A stretch of 64,000 nt of DNA from Paenibacillus cremeus (GCF_007786445.1 NZ_VNJI01000017.1:62001-126000), one strand, 5' to 3'; positions 25,471 to 34,073 are shown, numbered from the stretch's first letter. A program made the numbers and translations. Notes: generated by a model not told the origin, from the sequence alone.

Positions 25471-25514
25471 AGGAATTTTCATTGTCTTTGGGAATTTGAA
25501 TAAGAATTTTCATT
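25471..25514. repeat. Short direct repeats near the right boundary
   Basis: GGAATTTTCATT (25472-25483) and AGAATTTTCATT (25503-25514), period 31. TnsB-type transposases bind repeated short sites near the ends, so these are candidates. No matching copies were found at the left side. Confidence 0.3.
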
Positions 25515-25591
25515 TCCTCTGATTATCGTTTATCAATTTTTTTTGATAATACCGTTGATTTGAAGCTGTTTTTTGCACCTCAATTTTTCAA

Positions 25592-26488
25592 ACTTTCTGG
25601 TGGCTTACAATTGGCCTGGTTCCGCTCTATATCGCCTTAACGGGAGCTTCACCGTCGGTCATTCGCGCCGGGATGATGGCGATGATCGCCCTATATGCGG
25701 CATATCGGAATCGATTGAAGGACGGGCTTCATGTGGCCCTGATCGCCGGAATCGGGATGTTGATCTGGAATCCGTACTATGTGCTCGACGTGAGCTTCCA
25801 GCTCTCCTACCTCGTCACAATGGGGATCATGCTCGGAGTGCCGCACGCGAACAAGCTGCTGCCCATACGCAGCCGAAAGCTGCGTGAGGCCGTATCCATC
25901 ACGGTCGTAGCTCAGCTCATTTCGTTTCCCCTCACGATTTATTATTTCAATCAGTTCTCGCTGCTTTCGATGGCTGCAAACCTCGTTTTGGTTCCTGTGT
26001 TCAGTGTCTTCGTTATGCCGGTAGGTACGGTGGCGATGCTGCTCTCACTTGCCTGGCCCTTCGCTGGGACGTGGCTTGCGTGGACTGCAGCCAAAGTGAA
26101 CAGCTTCCTATTCATCATAGTGGAATTCATTAGCCGATGGCACATCTTCCAAACGATTTGGCCAAGCCCCAAGCCACAAGCAGCGGAGCAGCGAGTGATC
26201 GAGCAGGGGAATCCTTCTCCAACGCTAGTCTTCCCATCTATCGACGTCCTCAAAGTCGCTCACCATGGCTCCAAAAGCTCGACCTCGGAAGCCTGGCTGA
26301 ATGCCTGGAGGCCAAAGCATGCGGTGATCTCCGCAGGAGTGGGTAATGTCTATGGTCATCCGAACGCCCAGGTGATTGACCGGCTAAACGCGCACAACGT
26401 CCGAATTCACCGAACCGACCGGCAGGGTGAAATTCAAATGCAGGTGAAGAAAGGAAGCATTTTCATGAGGACCAAGCTCTCGCAATGA
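25592..26488 (+). pseudogene. comEC: comEC remnant: 5' truncated and internally deleted
   Basis: The frame enters comEC abruptly at about 25592 and reads WLTIGLVPLYIALTGASPSV, then IRAGMMAMIAL, the core of the ComEC/Rec2 competence channel domain. After about 180 residues (FISRWHIFQTIWPSP) it jumps to IDVLKVAHHGSKSSTSEAWL and the C-terminus of the metallo-hydrolase domain, missing several hundred residues including the DVGQGD and DGG motifs. An open frame with internal ATG 25673 remains. Intact ComEC is about 750-850 aa and imports DNA during transformation. This copy should be non-functional. The upstream part of the gene is not in the window. Confidence 0.85.
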
Positions 26489-26565
26489 CTGCATAAGCGT
26501 CCCATCCTTGACAAACAATACCTTTGATTAGCATAGCTGCTTAGGACTTAGGAGGGTATCGGGCA

Positions 26566-27342
26566 ATGAAAGACGGAATGCGTAGCAACCGATGGGGGAT
26601 CGGCGCGCTGATCTTTTTGTTTGCGGCTCTGGCGACTGCGGCCTGCGGCGAAGAGAAAACGCTCAAGGTCGGCATCGAAAATAACTTTCGACCGTTCACG
26701 TACACGGAGTCGGGCGAGAATAAGGGCTTTGAGGTGGAATTGTGGTCAGCTGTAGCGGATAAAGCAAATATCAAATACGAGCTTGTACCTATGGAGCATA
26801 GTGAAATTAATCAAGCTGTCAAGTCCGGCAAGGTCGATTTGGCGATCGCCGGGATGACCGTCAATAAAGCGCGGAAAGACAACTTTGCCTTCTCCGATCC
26901 GTATTTCCAAACCGGTCTGGTCCTGCTCACCGCAGCAGATAACGACGAGATCAAGAGCAAAGACGATTTGGCGCAAAAGCTGGTAGGCACCGAAGCCGGC
27001 TCCACCGCCTATATTTATGCGAGCTCCATCAAGGACGTCAAGGAAGTACGCGGCTATTCAGATATATCCGAGGCGTACGACAAGCTGAGCAATAAGACGC
27101 TGGATGCTGTCATCTTCGACGAGCGCAATGCACATGACTATTTGCAAAACGACGGCAAAGGAAAGGTGAAGATGGTGGGTGAGGTGCTCAACCAAGAGAG
27201 CTACGCCATCATTATGAAGAAAAAAAGCAAATATTTAGGCCGGATCAACAACGGGATCGAGGCCGTCGGCAAGAACGGCACTTACGAGACACTGTACGCC
27301 AAATGGTTCGGGAGCAAGCCGAAGAAGCTGCCAGGCGGATAA
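26566..27342 (+). CDS. Amino-acid ABC transporter substrate-binding lipoprotein, GlnH-like
   Basis: 258 aa. A signal peptide with lipobox ATAAC (Cys27) is followed by TLKVGIENNFRPFTYTESGE, the start of the SBP family 3 fold, and DLAIAGMTVNKARKDNFAFS with SDPYFQTGLVLL, the ligand-binding signature. It would capture a polar amino acid such as glutamine. No permease or ATPase gene is adjacent, so it works with components encoded elsewhere or as a sensor. AGGAGGG precedes the ATG. It lies between comEC and the DUF1904 gene. Confidence 0.88.
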   Translation: MKDGMRSNRWGIGALIFLFAALATAACGEEKTLKVGIENNFRPFTYTESGENKGFEVELWSAVADKANIKYELVPMEHSEINQAVKSGKVDLAIAGMTVNKARKDNFAFSDPYFQTGLVLLTAADNDEIKSKDDLAQKLVGTEAGSTAYIYASSIKDVKEVRGYSDISEAYDKLSNKTLDAVIFDERNAHDYLQNDGKGKVKMVGEVLNQESYAIIMKKKSKYLGRINNGIEAVGKNGTYETLYAKWFGSKPKKLPGG

Positions 27343-27415
27343 GCCCCTTGACCGTGGGAGGAAATCCATGCCAAACTAACGGGGTGGATTTCATGGCGAA
27401 GGAGAGACAAGAGCG

Positions 27416-27742
27416 ATGCCGCATTTATCGGTTAGAGGGATTGAAGCGGAGGACCTGAGAACGATCAGTCAGCCGCTGGTAGAAGAGCTTGCAGCCATTT
27501 GTGCATGCGGGGAGGATCAATTTACGATTGGATGTTTTGCGACGATATCCGTTTTTGGTGGAGCGTTTGTCAGCACCTATCCGTTTATTGAAGTAGCCTG
27601 GTTCGACCGCGGACAGGAGACGAGGGACAAGTTCGCCCAAGCGATCACCAAGCATGTGCTGTCGCTCGGTATTCCGGAGGTAGAGATCGCATTCAAAGCC
27701 TATCTGCCTGAGTGCTATTACGCGAATGGTGAGCACTTCTAG
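27416..27742 (+). CDS. DUF1904 family protein (tautomerase-like fold)
   Basis: 108 aa, with GAAGGAGAG 9 bases before the ATG. MPHLSVRGIEAEDL at the start, TYPFIEVAWFDRGQETRDKF in the middle and VEIAFKAYLPECYYANGEHF at the end match the short DUF1904 family, which has a tautomerase/MIF-like fold. Function unknown. A GC-rich hairpin follows. Confidence 0.8.
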   Translation: MPHLSVRGIEAEDLRTISQPLVEELAAICACGEDQFTIGCFATISVFGGAFVSTYPFIEVAWFDRGQETRDKFAQAITKHVLSLGIPEVEIAFKAYLPECYYANGEHF

Positions 27743-27773
27743 CGGACGGCTTTAAGTCTCAGAGAAACAAAGG

Positions 27774-27802
27774 GCCCCACAAGCCATCCAAGGCTGTGGG
27801 GC
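27774..27802 (+). terminator. Hairpin after the DUF1904 gene
   Basis: GCCCCACAAGCC pairs with GGCTGTGGGGC with one bulged A. No T-run follows, so termination is uncertain. Confidence 0.45.
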
Positions 27803-27914
27803 TAAGTGTATATATATCAAAAAGGGGGTCGACTTTTATTATAGGCACGGAACATTAATACAAGATGAAGAACACATTTCATTTTGGTTACAAAAATAGG
27901 CAGCGAATTTACAG

Positions 27915-27943
27915 TTGTAGCAGAGCGGCAATTTTGTTAAAAT
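27915..27943 (+). promoter_or_regulatory. SigA-type promoter of the EamA gene
   Basis: TTGTAG, 17 bases, TAAAAT. The leader that follows contains a perfect 7-bp hairpin GTTTCCG-ATCA-CGGAAAC at 27961-27978. Confidence 0.55.
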
Positions 27944-28026
27944 CATTATTTGTGCGGGAGGTTTCCGATCACGGAAACGCTCTTAGCGGGTGGGTGAGGG
28001 AGCATTACAACGAGGTAGATCGATTC

Positions 28027-28944
28027 ATGTTTAGTAATCAACGTACGAAAGCAAGCATATTGCTTTTGTTCGGCGCCGCATCGTACGGCGTATTGTCCAC
28101 ATTTGTTAAGCTTGGCTATCAGGACGGGTTTACTCCAGGGGAAATTACAGGAAGCCAAGTGGTATTCGGATTTATTGCATTATGGTTGTTGTGTTTGCCA
28201 TCATGGAAGAAGCTGAAGGGCATTTCACCCAAATCGATCTTGAAATTGATGGGCAGCGGTATTTTTACCGGGTTGACGGGTATTTTCTATTATTATTCTT
28301 TGCAGAGTCTGGACGCATCATTCGCTGTACTTTTGCTGTTCCAATTCACGTGGATGGGCATGCTGCTCGACTGGCTCGTACATGGCAAAGCGCCTGGGCG
28401 CAATCAGCTCATAGCTGTAGGCATCGTGCTGGCAGGTACGCTGCTGGCTTCCGGCTTGTCGCTGGACTCGCTTGAGCGTCTTAACCCGGTCGGCATCGGC
28501 TTAGGCTTGCTGTCCGCGGTCAGCTACACCTTGAACATGTATTTCAGCGGCAGAGTCGCGACCGAGGTGCCGACGATTTTCCGCAGTGCATGGATGGTGA
28601 CCGGAGCAACCTTGACGGTGTTAGCCGTATATCCTCCGCATTTTGTAACGAACGGTTCGCTTGGTCACGGACTATGGGTATGGGCTTCGATTCTCAGCCT
28701 GTTTGGGATGATCATTCCGCCTTACTTGTTTGCCAAAGCGGCGCCGCAGCTGGAAACGGGACTTGCTGCGATCTTGGGAGCGGTGGAGCTGCCGGTTGTT
28801 ATTGTCATTTCCGGGTTGCTGCTGCATGAGCATACAGGAATTCAGCAGTGGCTGGGCATCCTTTTGATCATCGGCGGAATCGTTGTCTCTGAAGCGAAGC
28901 CTTTGGCTAGCTCCTCATCGGTTCAACCGGCGTTAGATTCATAA
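28027..28944 (+). CDS. EamA-family (DMT superfamily) transporter
   Basis: 305 aa with ten predicted membrane helices in two EamA repeats. I take ATG 28027, because FSNQRTKASILLLFGAASYG begins the family and GAGGTAG lies upstream. The frame is open to 27865 but the extra residues are basic and unlike the family. Typical features are FTPGEITGSQVVFG in the first repeat and ILGAVELPVVIVISGLLLHE in the second. Substrates of this family are exported metabolites such as amino acids; the specific one is unknown. Confidence 0.85.
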   Translation: MFSNQRTKASILLLFGAASYGVLSTFVKLGYQDGFTPGEITGSQVVFGFIALWLLCLPSWKKLKGISPKSILKLMGSGIFTGLTGIFYYYSLQSLDASFAVLLLFQFTWMGMLLDWLVHGKAPGRNQLIAVGIVLAGTLLASGLSLDSLERLNPVGIGLGLLSAVSYTLNMYFSGRVATEVPTIFRSAWMVTGATLTVLAVYPPHFVTNGSLGHGLWVWASILSLFGMIIPPYLFAKAAPQLETGLAAILGAVELPVVIVISGLLLHEHTGIQQWLGILLIIGGIVVSEAKPLASSSSVQPALDS

Positions 28945-28974
28945 AGAACAAACCATAACGGATTTTGAAGACCC

Positions 28975-29053
28975 TAAGTAGGATCAATCGGCACCGCGAA
29001 GCCCATGGGCATGCTGCTTGAACCTTGTGTGGGCGATCGAAGTCCTTTTTTTT
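28975..29053 (+). other. Structured segment ending in a T-run
   Basis: A GC-rich stretch with several self-complementary pieces (GCCCATGGGC, GGATCAATCG against CGATCGAAGTCC) ending in nine T. It could be the EamA terminator or a small RNA. Not assigned to a known RNA family. Confidence 0.35.
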
Positions 29054-29141
29054 TACACCTCGCTACATAATGGAAGATTTTTCCTAATTCTATATACGAC
29101 TTTACTAAAATTTGATATTCTATAAAAGTTGAATTGAGAGC

Positions 29142-29168
29142 TGCAACATTTTATATTGCCATAACGTT
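29142..29168 (+). promoter_or_regulatory. Candidate ECF-type autoregulatory promoter
   Basis: TGCAAC, 17 bases, CGTT. This resembles the AAC...CGT architecture of ECF promoters and lies just before the ECF sigma gene. Confidence 0.45.
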
Positions 29169-29195
29169 TAAAGGTTGCAAGAGAGGGGGATCCCA

Positions 29196-29753
29196 GTGGT
29201 AGCGCCTGAACTAATCAAGGCTGCCCAAGCGGGCGATCGCGACGCTCTAATTACCCTACTGCGTGAGATTGAGCAGCATGTCTACCGAACGGCTTATTAT
29301 ATTCTCGGGAATGAGCAGGACGCTATGGACGCCGCACAGGAAGCGTTAATCCGAATTTATACGAAAATCAACTCCTACGAGGAAAAGGCTCAGTTTAAAA
29401 CGTGGGTGCAGCGAATTGTAACGAATTTATGCATCGATAAGTTCCGCCGGAACAAGCCGACGGTTTCGATCGAGCAGCACGATCTGAGCTTTACCGACCA
29501 TAAAACGGTGGAGGACGAAGTGATGTCCGCATATATTTCCCACGACATTCGGGAGGCCATCGATAAGCTGCCGGATCATCATCGTTCCGTCGTTGTGCTT
29601 AGGTATTTACAGGACTTTTCCTATAATGAAATTGCCGAATCGCTGGACTTGCCGATCAATACGGTCAAATCGTATTTATTCCGGGCAAGGCAGCAGCTGC
29701 AGGTCATTCTCCGAGATTACAAGAAGCCTGGAAGCGATGCGGTACGGGGATAA
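29196..29753 (+). CDS. ECF RNA polymerase sigma factor, SigW-like
   Basis: 185 aa from GTG 29196 (GAGAGGGGG 6 bases upstream). Region 2 is visible as LGNEQDAMDAAQEALIRIYT and FKTWVQRIVTNLCIDKFRR; region 4 as LPDHHRSVVVLRYLQDFSYN with the HTH around EIAESLDLPINTVKSYLFRA. ECF sigmas redirect polymerase to stress genes after release from a membrane anti-sigma. The adjacent zinc-finger membrane protein is the obvious partner. Gene order sigma/anti-sigma before holA fits Paenibacillus. Confidence 0.9.
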   Translation: MVAPELIKAAQAGDRDALITLLREIEQHVYRTAYYILGNEQDAMDAAQEALIRIYTKINSYEEKAQFKTWVQRIVTNLCIDKFRRNKPTVSIEQHDLSFTDHKTVEDEVMSAYISHDIREAIDKLPDHHRSVVVLRYLQDFSYNEIAESLDLPINTVKSYLFRARQQLQVILRDYKKPGSDAVRG

Positions 29754-29847
29754 ACGTCGGAAAGAAAAAATAGAACGAGCTCGGCAGATGAGATGAGGCC
29801 GATGCTTCAGGGGATATATGAATCGTTAAGAAAGGTAGTGTACGGGG

Positions 29848-31176
29848 ATGATCTGTCAAGAGGTGATCGAACTGATGCAGAGATACCTTGATCGGGATCT
29901 CGATGAATCGGAATACAGCCGGATGCTTCAGCATCTGCAGCAGTGTCCGTATTGCACAGAGCTGTTCGAGCGTCTTGTGAATGTTTCAAGTGAGCTGGAA
30001 AAGCTGCCGAAGGTAACCCCGCCGATCAGCTTAGTTGACGCCATACTGCCGAAGCTGGAGCTGCTCGATGCGGCGGTGGATCAACTGGAGCAGGAGCGAA
30101 CAAGCGAAGCGGTAGCGGCTGCGCCTATGGACGAGGTGCTGCCGCCGCGCAGCGAGGCAAACCGGCGCCATTCACAGGAAGGCTGGCGTAAACGAACGAA
30201 AGATTGGTTCTCATGGCCGGTGTTTGGAGGCGTGGTTGCCGCAGGGCTTGTCGCAGGCTTCTTCCTGTTCGGGCAGCAGCAGTCGCCTTCGAATGCCGAT
30301 GCAGGCAAGCTGATGATGTCCTTGGATGCGGTGGAAAAGAAAGCAGCATCGCCTGAGAGCGGCGCCGCCGATTCGCCTCAGAGTCCGGCGCCGAATCGGC
30401 AGGAGAGCGCGGCAGGCTCCCTGCCTGCGGCCAAGCAGGATTCGTCGACCGCGAATGAGACGAGAGCTGTCCAACCACAGGCTGGAGGAGCAGGTGCGGC
30501 AGCTCGAACCGATAGTGGAGCGGCGGCGAAGACCATTGCGCCAAGCGCTTCACCGGCGCCGACGGCTGCAGCCAAGACCGCGCCTTCATCAGGGGGAGTG
30601 GCAAAGCCACAGATCGCACCGCAAGCACCGGCAGCTGTTGATTCCAAGAGCAATGCAGGCTCGCAGCCTGCACAGACTCCAGCTCCGAGCGTGGATACGC
30701 CGAAGCCGAGCAGCCTGGTTGAACCGCAGCAGCCTGCGCCAACCTCGGACAGCCCGAGTGCGGTCAGCGGCGCGCCTGCTCCGACACAGGGGGCCGATGC
30801 GAGCGCCAGGGTGCAAGGGCCGCCGGCGGCGGATATGGTAACGAAAGGCGCCCCTGCAGCGCAGACTAGCCCGAACGTGGCTAGCAAACGGCCCATGGGC
30901 ATCGCGGCCATGCCGGAGCCTACTCCGGTTCTCGAGCTGACCACCACGGACGGCGCATATAAAGCGGTAATCCAGGATAATAAAGTGTCGGTGCTGGATA
31001 AGCAAGGGAAGGTCATATACGCCTCCAAGTATGACTGGAAGGACGGCGACCTCCAAATCGAGCTCGTCGCTTGGTCGACCGATTATAAGATCACTTACCG
31101 AGTGAAGAATGACAATCAAGTGCGGACGTTTGTCATCAACGTGAAAGAGCAGACGGAGATAGAGAGCAAGCCGTGA
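29848..31176 (+). CDS. Membrane anti-sigma factor with zf-HC2 domain
   Basis: 442 aa. The N-terminal zinc-binding anti-sigma motif H29-x3-C33-x2-C36 (LQHLQQCPYC) holds the ECF sigma. One membrane span at about 119-141 (WPVFGGVVAAGLVAGFFLFG). Residues about 160-350 are an Ala/Pro/Ser/Gln-rich low-complexity linker. The last 70 residues form a compact domain (LTTTDGAYKAVIQDNKVSVL) that lies outside the membrane and may be the stress sensor. It is 94 bases after the sigma gene and cotranscribed with it. Confidence 0.88.
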   Translation: MICQEVIELMQRYLDRDLDESEYSRMLQHLQQCPYCTELFERLVNVSSELEKLPKVTPPISLVDAILPKLELLDAAVDQLEQERTSEAVAAAPMDEVLPPRSEANRRHSQEGWRKRTKDWFSWPVFGGVVAAGLVAGFFLFGQQQSPSNADAGKLMMSLDAVEKKAASPESGAADSPQSPAPNRQESAAGSLPAAKQDSSTANETRAVQPQAGGAGAAARTDSGAAAKTIAPSASPAPTAAAKTAPSSGGVAKPQIAPQAPAAVDSKSNAGSQPAQTPAPSVDTPKPSSLVEPQQPAPTSDSPSAVSGAPAPTQGADASARVQGPPAADMVTKGAPAAQTSPNVASKRPMGIAAMPEPTPVLELTTTDGAYKAVIQDNKVSVLDKQGKVIYASKYDWKDGDLQIELVAWSTDYKITYRVKNDNQVRTFVINVKEQTEIESKP

Positions 31177-31318
31177 TCCTTACTTAATAAAAGTTTATTA
31201 CAAAACTGTCGAAGATCCCGCACACATTGAAGCTTTTGCGCGTATACTTGTAATATACAAAAAAAGATACGATTCGCGTCGTATGACCACCTGACCGGAA
31301 AGTTTCTAGAGCTTTCGC

Positions 31319-31399
31319 AGGAGGTGTTTATATAGATGAGTTTCGGACGAAGGGATTAGGTCAGGCCGGGAAAAACGGTTTTGACGTAATCCCTTTGTT
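31319..31399 (+). promoter_or_regulatory. Possible leader peptide and attenuator upstream of holA
   Basis: AGGAGGTG (31319-31326) is followed 9 bases later by an ATG-initiated seven-codon frame, MSFGRRD, ending at 31359. A 12-bp stem (GGGATTAGGTCA 31352-31363 with TGACGTAATCCC 31382-31393, one mismatch) overlaps its stop and is followed by TTTGTTGTTGG. A strong ribosome site on such a short frame, coupled to a terminator-like stem, has the look of translation-coupled attenuation. It could also be a gene remnant. Confidence 0.4.
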
Positions 31400-31447
31400 G
31401 TTGGTATCATGAACAAGACGTTAGTGTAAGAAAGATATTCAGGGACG

Positions 31448-32482
31448 GTGCGAAAGTCATTCATGGATTATAAATCAGCGATCAGACAAATCAATAAAGG
31501 CCAATTTCAGCCCGTCTATGTATGCTATGGGTCGGAGAGCTTTCTCATTCAGGAGCTCGTCGAGAAGCTGACGGACAAGCTGGTGGAGCCGGAGCATCGG
31601 GCGTTTGCCGTAAACAAATATGATCTGACGGAGACGCCGGTCGAAACGATCATTGAAGAAGCGGAGACGCTCCCCTTTATGGTGCCGCGTAAAATTATCG
31701 TCGCCTCGCGGGCGCTCTTTTTCACTGGGGCCAAGGAAAGCGGCAAGATCGAGCACAAGCTGGACCGCTTAACCGAATATATGAAGTCACCGGCTGATTT
31801 TTCAATTATCATCTTTACCGTGGATGCGGACAAGCTGGATGAGCGGAAAAAAATCGTCAAGTCGCTTAAGGATGCAGATGCCCTGGTTCCTTGTACGATG
31901 CTGTCAGCCGATGAATTGACGCATTGGGTTGGACACGAAGCGGAGAAGGCGGACTTCTCGTTTGCCCCCGGCGTTGCAGACCAACTGATCCTCTACACGG
32001 GAACCAGCCTGCAGACGCTCGTGAAGGAGATTGAGAAGTGTGCGCTGTTCGCCGGCAAAGGCGGGACGCTGACCATGGCCGATCTGGAGCAGCTGGTAAC
32101 GCGCAGCATCGAGCAAAATATTTTTCAGCTGATCGAGCACATCGTACAGGTACAGCTGGAGCAGGCGTTTACGATGTTAGCTGAGCTGCTACGCCGCAAA
32201 GAGGAGCCGATCAAGATCATCATGCTGATCGCGCGACAATTCCGCATTATGTTCCAGGTCAAGGATTTGACGCAGCAAGGCTATTCGCAGCAGCAGATTG
32301 CCAGTCAGATCAGCGTTCATCCGTATGCGGTAAAAATTGCCGCAGGACAAGCGAACCGGTTTGAGCTGAACAAGCTCGCTCACATTTTACGGCAGCTGGC
32401 GGATTTGGACTTCCAAATGAAGAGCGGTAAAATCGATAAGGTGTTAGGCCTTGAAATGTTTCTGTTGAAGCTGGCGTCCTAA
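31448..32482 (+). CDS. holA: DNA polymerase III subunit delta
   Basis: 344 aa. HolA is the clamp-loader delta subunit that opens the sliding clamp. Typical stretches are FQPVYVCYGSESFLIQELVE (start of the AAA-like domain), SPADFSIIIFTVDADKLDER, and the C-terminal collar helices with LLRRKEEPIKIIMLIARQFR. The start is GTG 31448 or ATG 31463 (MDYKSAIRQINKGQF); neither has a strong ribosome site. Followed by rpsT on the other strand with a shared terminator, an order known from Bacillus. Confidence 0.93.
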   Translation: MRKSFMDYKSAIRQINKGQFQPVYVCYGSESFLIQELVEKLTDKLVEPEHRAFAVNKYDLTETPVETIIEEAETLPFMVPRKIIVASRALFFTGAKESGKIEHKLDRLTEYMKSPADFSIIIFTVDADKLDERKKIVKSLKDADALVPCTMLSADELTHWVGHEAEKADFSFAPGVADQLILYTGTSLQTLVKEIEKCALFAGKGGTLTMADLEQLVTRSIEQNIFQLIEHIVQVQLEQAFTMLAELLRRKEEPIKIIMLIARQFRIMFQVKDLTQQGYSQQQIASQISVHPYAVKIAAGQANRFELNKLAHILRQLADLDFQMKSGKIDKVLGLEMFLLKLAS

Positions 32483-32494
32483 AAAGGTATACAA

Positions 32495-32532
32495 AAAAGA
32501 CCATGCTGTCCGTGAGGATCGCATGGTCTTTT
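32495..32532. terminator. Bidirectional terminator between holA and rpsT
   Basis: 12-bp stem AAAAGACCATGC / GCATGGTCTTTT with T-runs on both strands. Confidence 0.9.
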
Positions 32533-32546
32533 GCTCGTCGCATGAA

Positions 32547-32819
32547 TTACGCTTGAGCGGAAAGCTTGTTGAGTCTTTTCGCTAAACGGGATTTTTTGCG
32601 GGCAGCGGCGTTTTTATGGATTAATCCTTTAGACGCTGATTTGTCAAGCTTCTTGCTAGCAGCAACAAGCGCTGCTTTAGCGGTTTCAACGTTACCGTTA
32701 GTTACAGCTGTTTCAGCAGCTTTAACTGCAGTACGAAGAGCGGATTTGTGAGATGCGTTGCGCAGACGGCGCTTTTCGCTCACTTTCACGCGTTTTACTG
32801 CGGATTTAATGTTTGGCAT
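32547..32819 (-). CDS. rpsT: 30S ribosomal protein S20
   Basis: 90 aa, small-subunit protein that binds 16S rRNA early in assembly. [20 protein letters not shown] at the N-terminus and [20 protein letters not shown] near the end are diagnostic. ATG 32819 follows AGGAGGTGA; the three-codon upstream extension is not used. Alone on the minus strand between holA and gpr with its own promoter. Confidence 0.97.
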   Translation of the reverse strand: MPNIKSAVKRVKVSEKRRLRNASHKSALRTAVKAAETAVTNGNVETAKAALVAASKKLDKSASKGLIHKNAAARKKSRLAKRLNKLSAQA

Positions 32820-32884
32820 GAAGTTCACCTCCTACTACAACTTGCAATGAAGCACAAATGATCTTCTTGTAGACAACTCTAGAT

Positions 32885-32913
32885 ATTCTAACATGCCCAT
32901 TTTCAAATTGCAA
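32885..32913 (-). promoter_or_regulatory. SigA promoter of rpsT
   Basis: On the minus strand TTGCAA, 17 bases, TAGAAT, about 65 bases before the start codon. Confidence 0.75.
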
Positions 32914-33063
32914 TAGAGATGTACGGCAGTCGCTTGCGAATTTAGGGAATGTGTATAACGTAACTGCCTTTATCAAACAATAATTCAGCCAGACTAGAGC
33001 TGCTGCACGGCTTGTTTCGGCTAAGCGCCGGACTTTGCTGTGAGCGATGAAGGGAGTAGAGGT

Positions 33064-34059
33064 ATGACTATTGATTTAAGTGCTTACTCGGTCCGAACGG
33101 ACCTGGCTTTGGAAGCAAGAGACCTGGCATCCTCGAGAGGGGAAATCCCTGGTGTACATACATCGAATTTTGAGCAGGAAGGCATCAAGGTCAGCTTGAT
33201 CGACATTACGTCCCAGCAGGGCTCCCAAGCCTTAGGGAAGCTGCCAGGTCATTACATCACGATCGAAGTGCCGGCGCTGCGCCAGAAAGACACGGATCTG
33301 CAGGACAGAGTCGCAACCTTGTTTGCCCAAGAGTTCGAGAAGTTTTTGAAAAAGCTGAACATTGCGCCGGATGCCAGCATTCTTGTGATTGGTTTGGGCA
33401 ACTGGAATGTGACGCCGGATGCCCTGGGTCCGCTGGTCGTGGAAAATGTGATGGTCACCCGTCACTTATTTGAGCTGATGCCGGGACAAGTTAGTCCAGG
33501 CTATCGTCCGGTCAGCGCTGTGGCGCCGGGGGTACTCGGTACCACGGGAATTGAGACCGGAGAAATTGTGCAGGGCATTGTGGAGAAGACGAAGCCGGGA
33601 TTGGTCATCGCCATCGACGCCTTGGCCTCCCGTTCGCTCGAGCGGGTAAATACGACGATCCAAATCGCCGATACCGGCATTCATCCGGGGTCGGGCATCG
33701 GGAACAAGCGGAAGGGCCTGACGGTCGATACGCTGGGCGTACCGGTCATTGCGATCGGCGTGCCTACTGTCGTTTATGCGTCTACGATTGTCAATAATGC
33801 GTTTGACATGATGCGCTCCCATTTCCAAAAGCAAACCGCCAACACGGGGCAAATCCTGGGTCTCATGGACGGAATGCAGGAAAATGAGCGGCTGCAGCTC
33901 GTGAAGGAAGTACTCGATCCGCTAGGACATGATCTGCTCGTGACGCCCAAAGAGATCGACCAGTTCATCGAAGATATCGCCAACATCATTGCTAGCGGGC
34001 TAAATGCAGCTATTCACGAAGCGGTGGATGTAGACAACGTAGCAGCTTATACTCACTAA
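33064..34059 (+). CDS. gpr: Germination protease
   Basis: 331 aa from ATG 33064 (AGGGAG upstream; the 8-codon extension is not conserved). Gpr starts degradation of small acid-soluble spore proteins at germination. It is made as a zymogen in the forespore and self-cleaves near the N-terminus; SVRTDLALEA here matches that processing region. SILVIGLGNWNVTPDALGPL and TGIHPGSGIGNKRKGLTVDT are family signatures. Its presence shows an endospore former. A terminator follows and spoIIP is next. Confidence 0.96.
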   Translation: MTIDLSAYSVRTDLALEARDLASSRGEIPGVHTSNFEQEGIKVSLIDITSQQGSQALGKLPGHYITIEVPALRQKDTDLQDRVATLFAQEFEKFLKKLNIAPDASILVIGLGNWNVTPDALGPLVVENVMVTRHLFELMPGQVSPGYRPVSAVAPGVLGTTGIETGEIVQGIVEKTKPGLVIAIDALASRSLERVNTTIQIADTGIHPGSGIGNKRKGLTVDTLGVPVIAIGVPTVVYASTIVNNAFDMMRSHFQKQTANTGQILGLMDGMQENERLQLVKEVLDPLGHDLLVTPKEIDQFIEDIANIIASGLNAAIHEAVDVDNVAAYTH

Positions 34060-34073
34060 CCATAGCTCAGGTA

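Larger units (their letters stand above)
12459..25591. mobile_element. Tn7/Tn5053-like transposon (limits approximate)
   Basis: Contains a DDE transposase of the TnsB/TniA type, a TnsC/TniB AAA+ ATPase and two TniQ-family proteins. The left limit is taken after the HAD terminator. The right limit is where comEC coding sequence resumes. No TnsA endonuclease or resolvase was found inside. I could not identify terminal inverted repeats or a target-site duplication, so both ends are inferred from gene content and base composition. Genes outside the transposition set are treated as passengers. Confidence 0.7.

Noticed and set aside
12459..25591. CRISPR array or Cas genes associated with the Tn7-like module
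   Set aside because: No regularly spaced repeats and no Cas-like proteins were found in the element, so an RNA-guided transposon is not supported.
25573..25887. Alternative plus-strand frame at the comEC junction
   Set aside because: The frame carrying ComEC sequence is offset; this one is an out-of-frame shadow crossing the boundary.
27361..27392. AAACTAACGGGG with flanking inverted repeat as another copy of the dispersed repeat
   Set aside because: Only the ten-base head matches and no tail follows; treated as chance.
30125..31028. Several long frames in all directions over the anti-sigma linker
   Set aside because: Produced by the repetitive Ala/Pro/Ser coding sequence; only the zf-HC2 protein frame has domains and a start.
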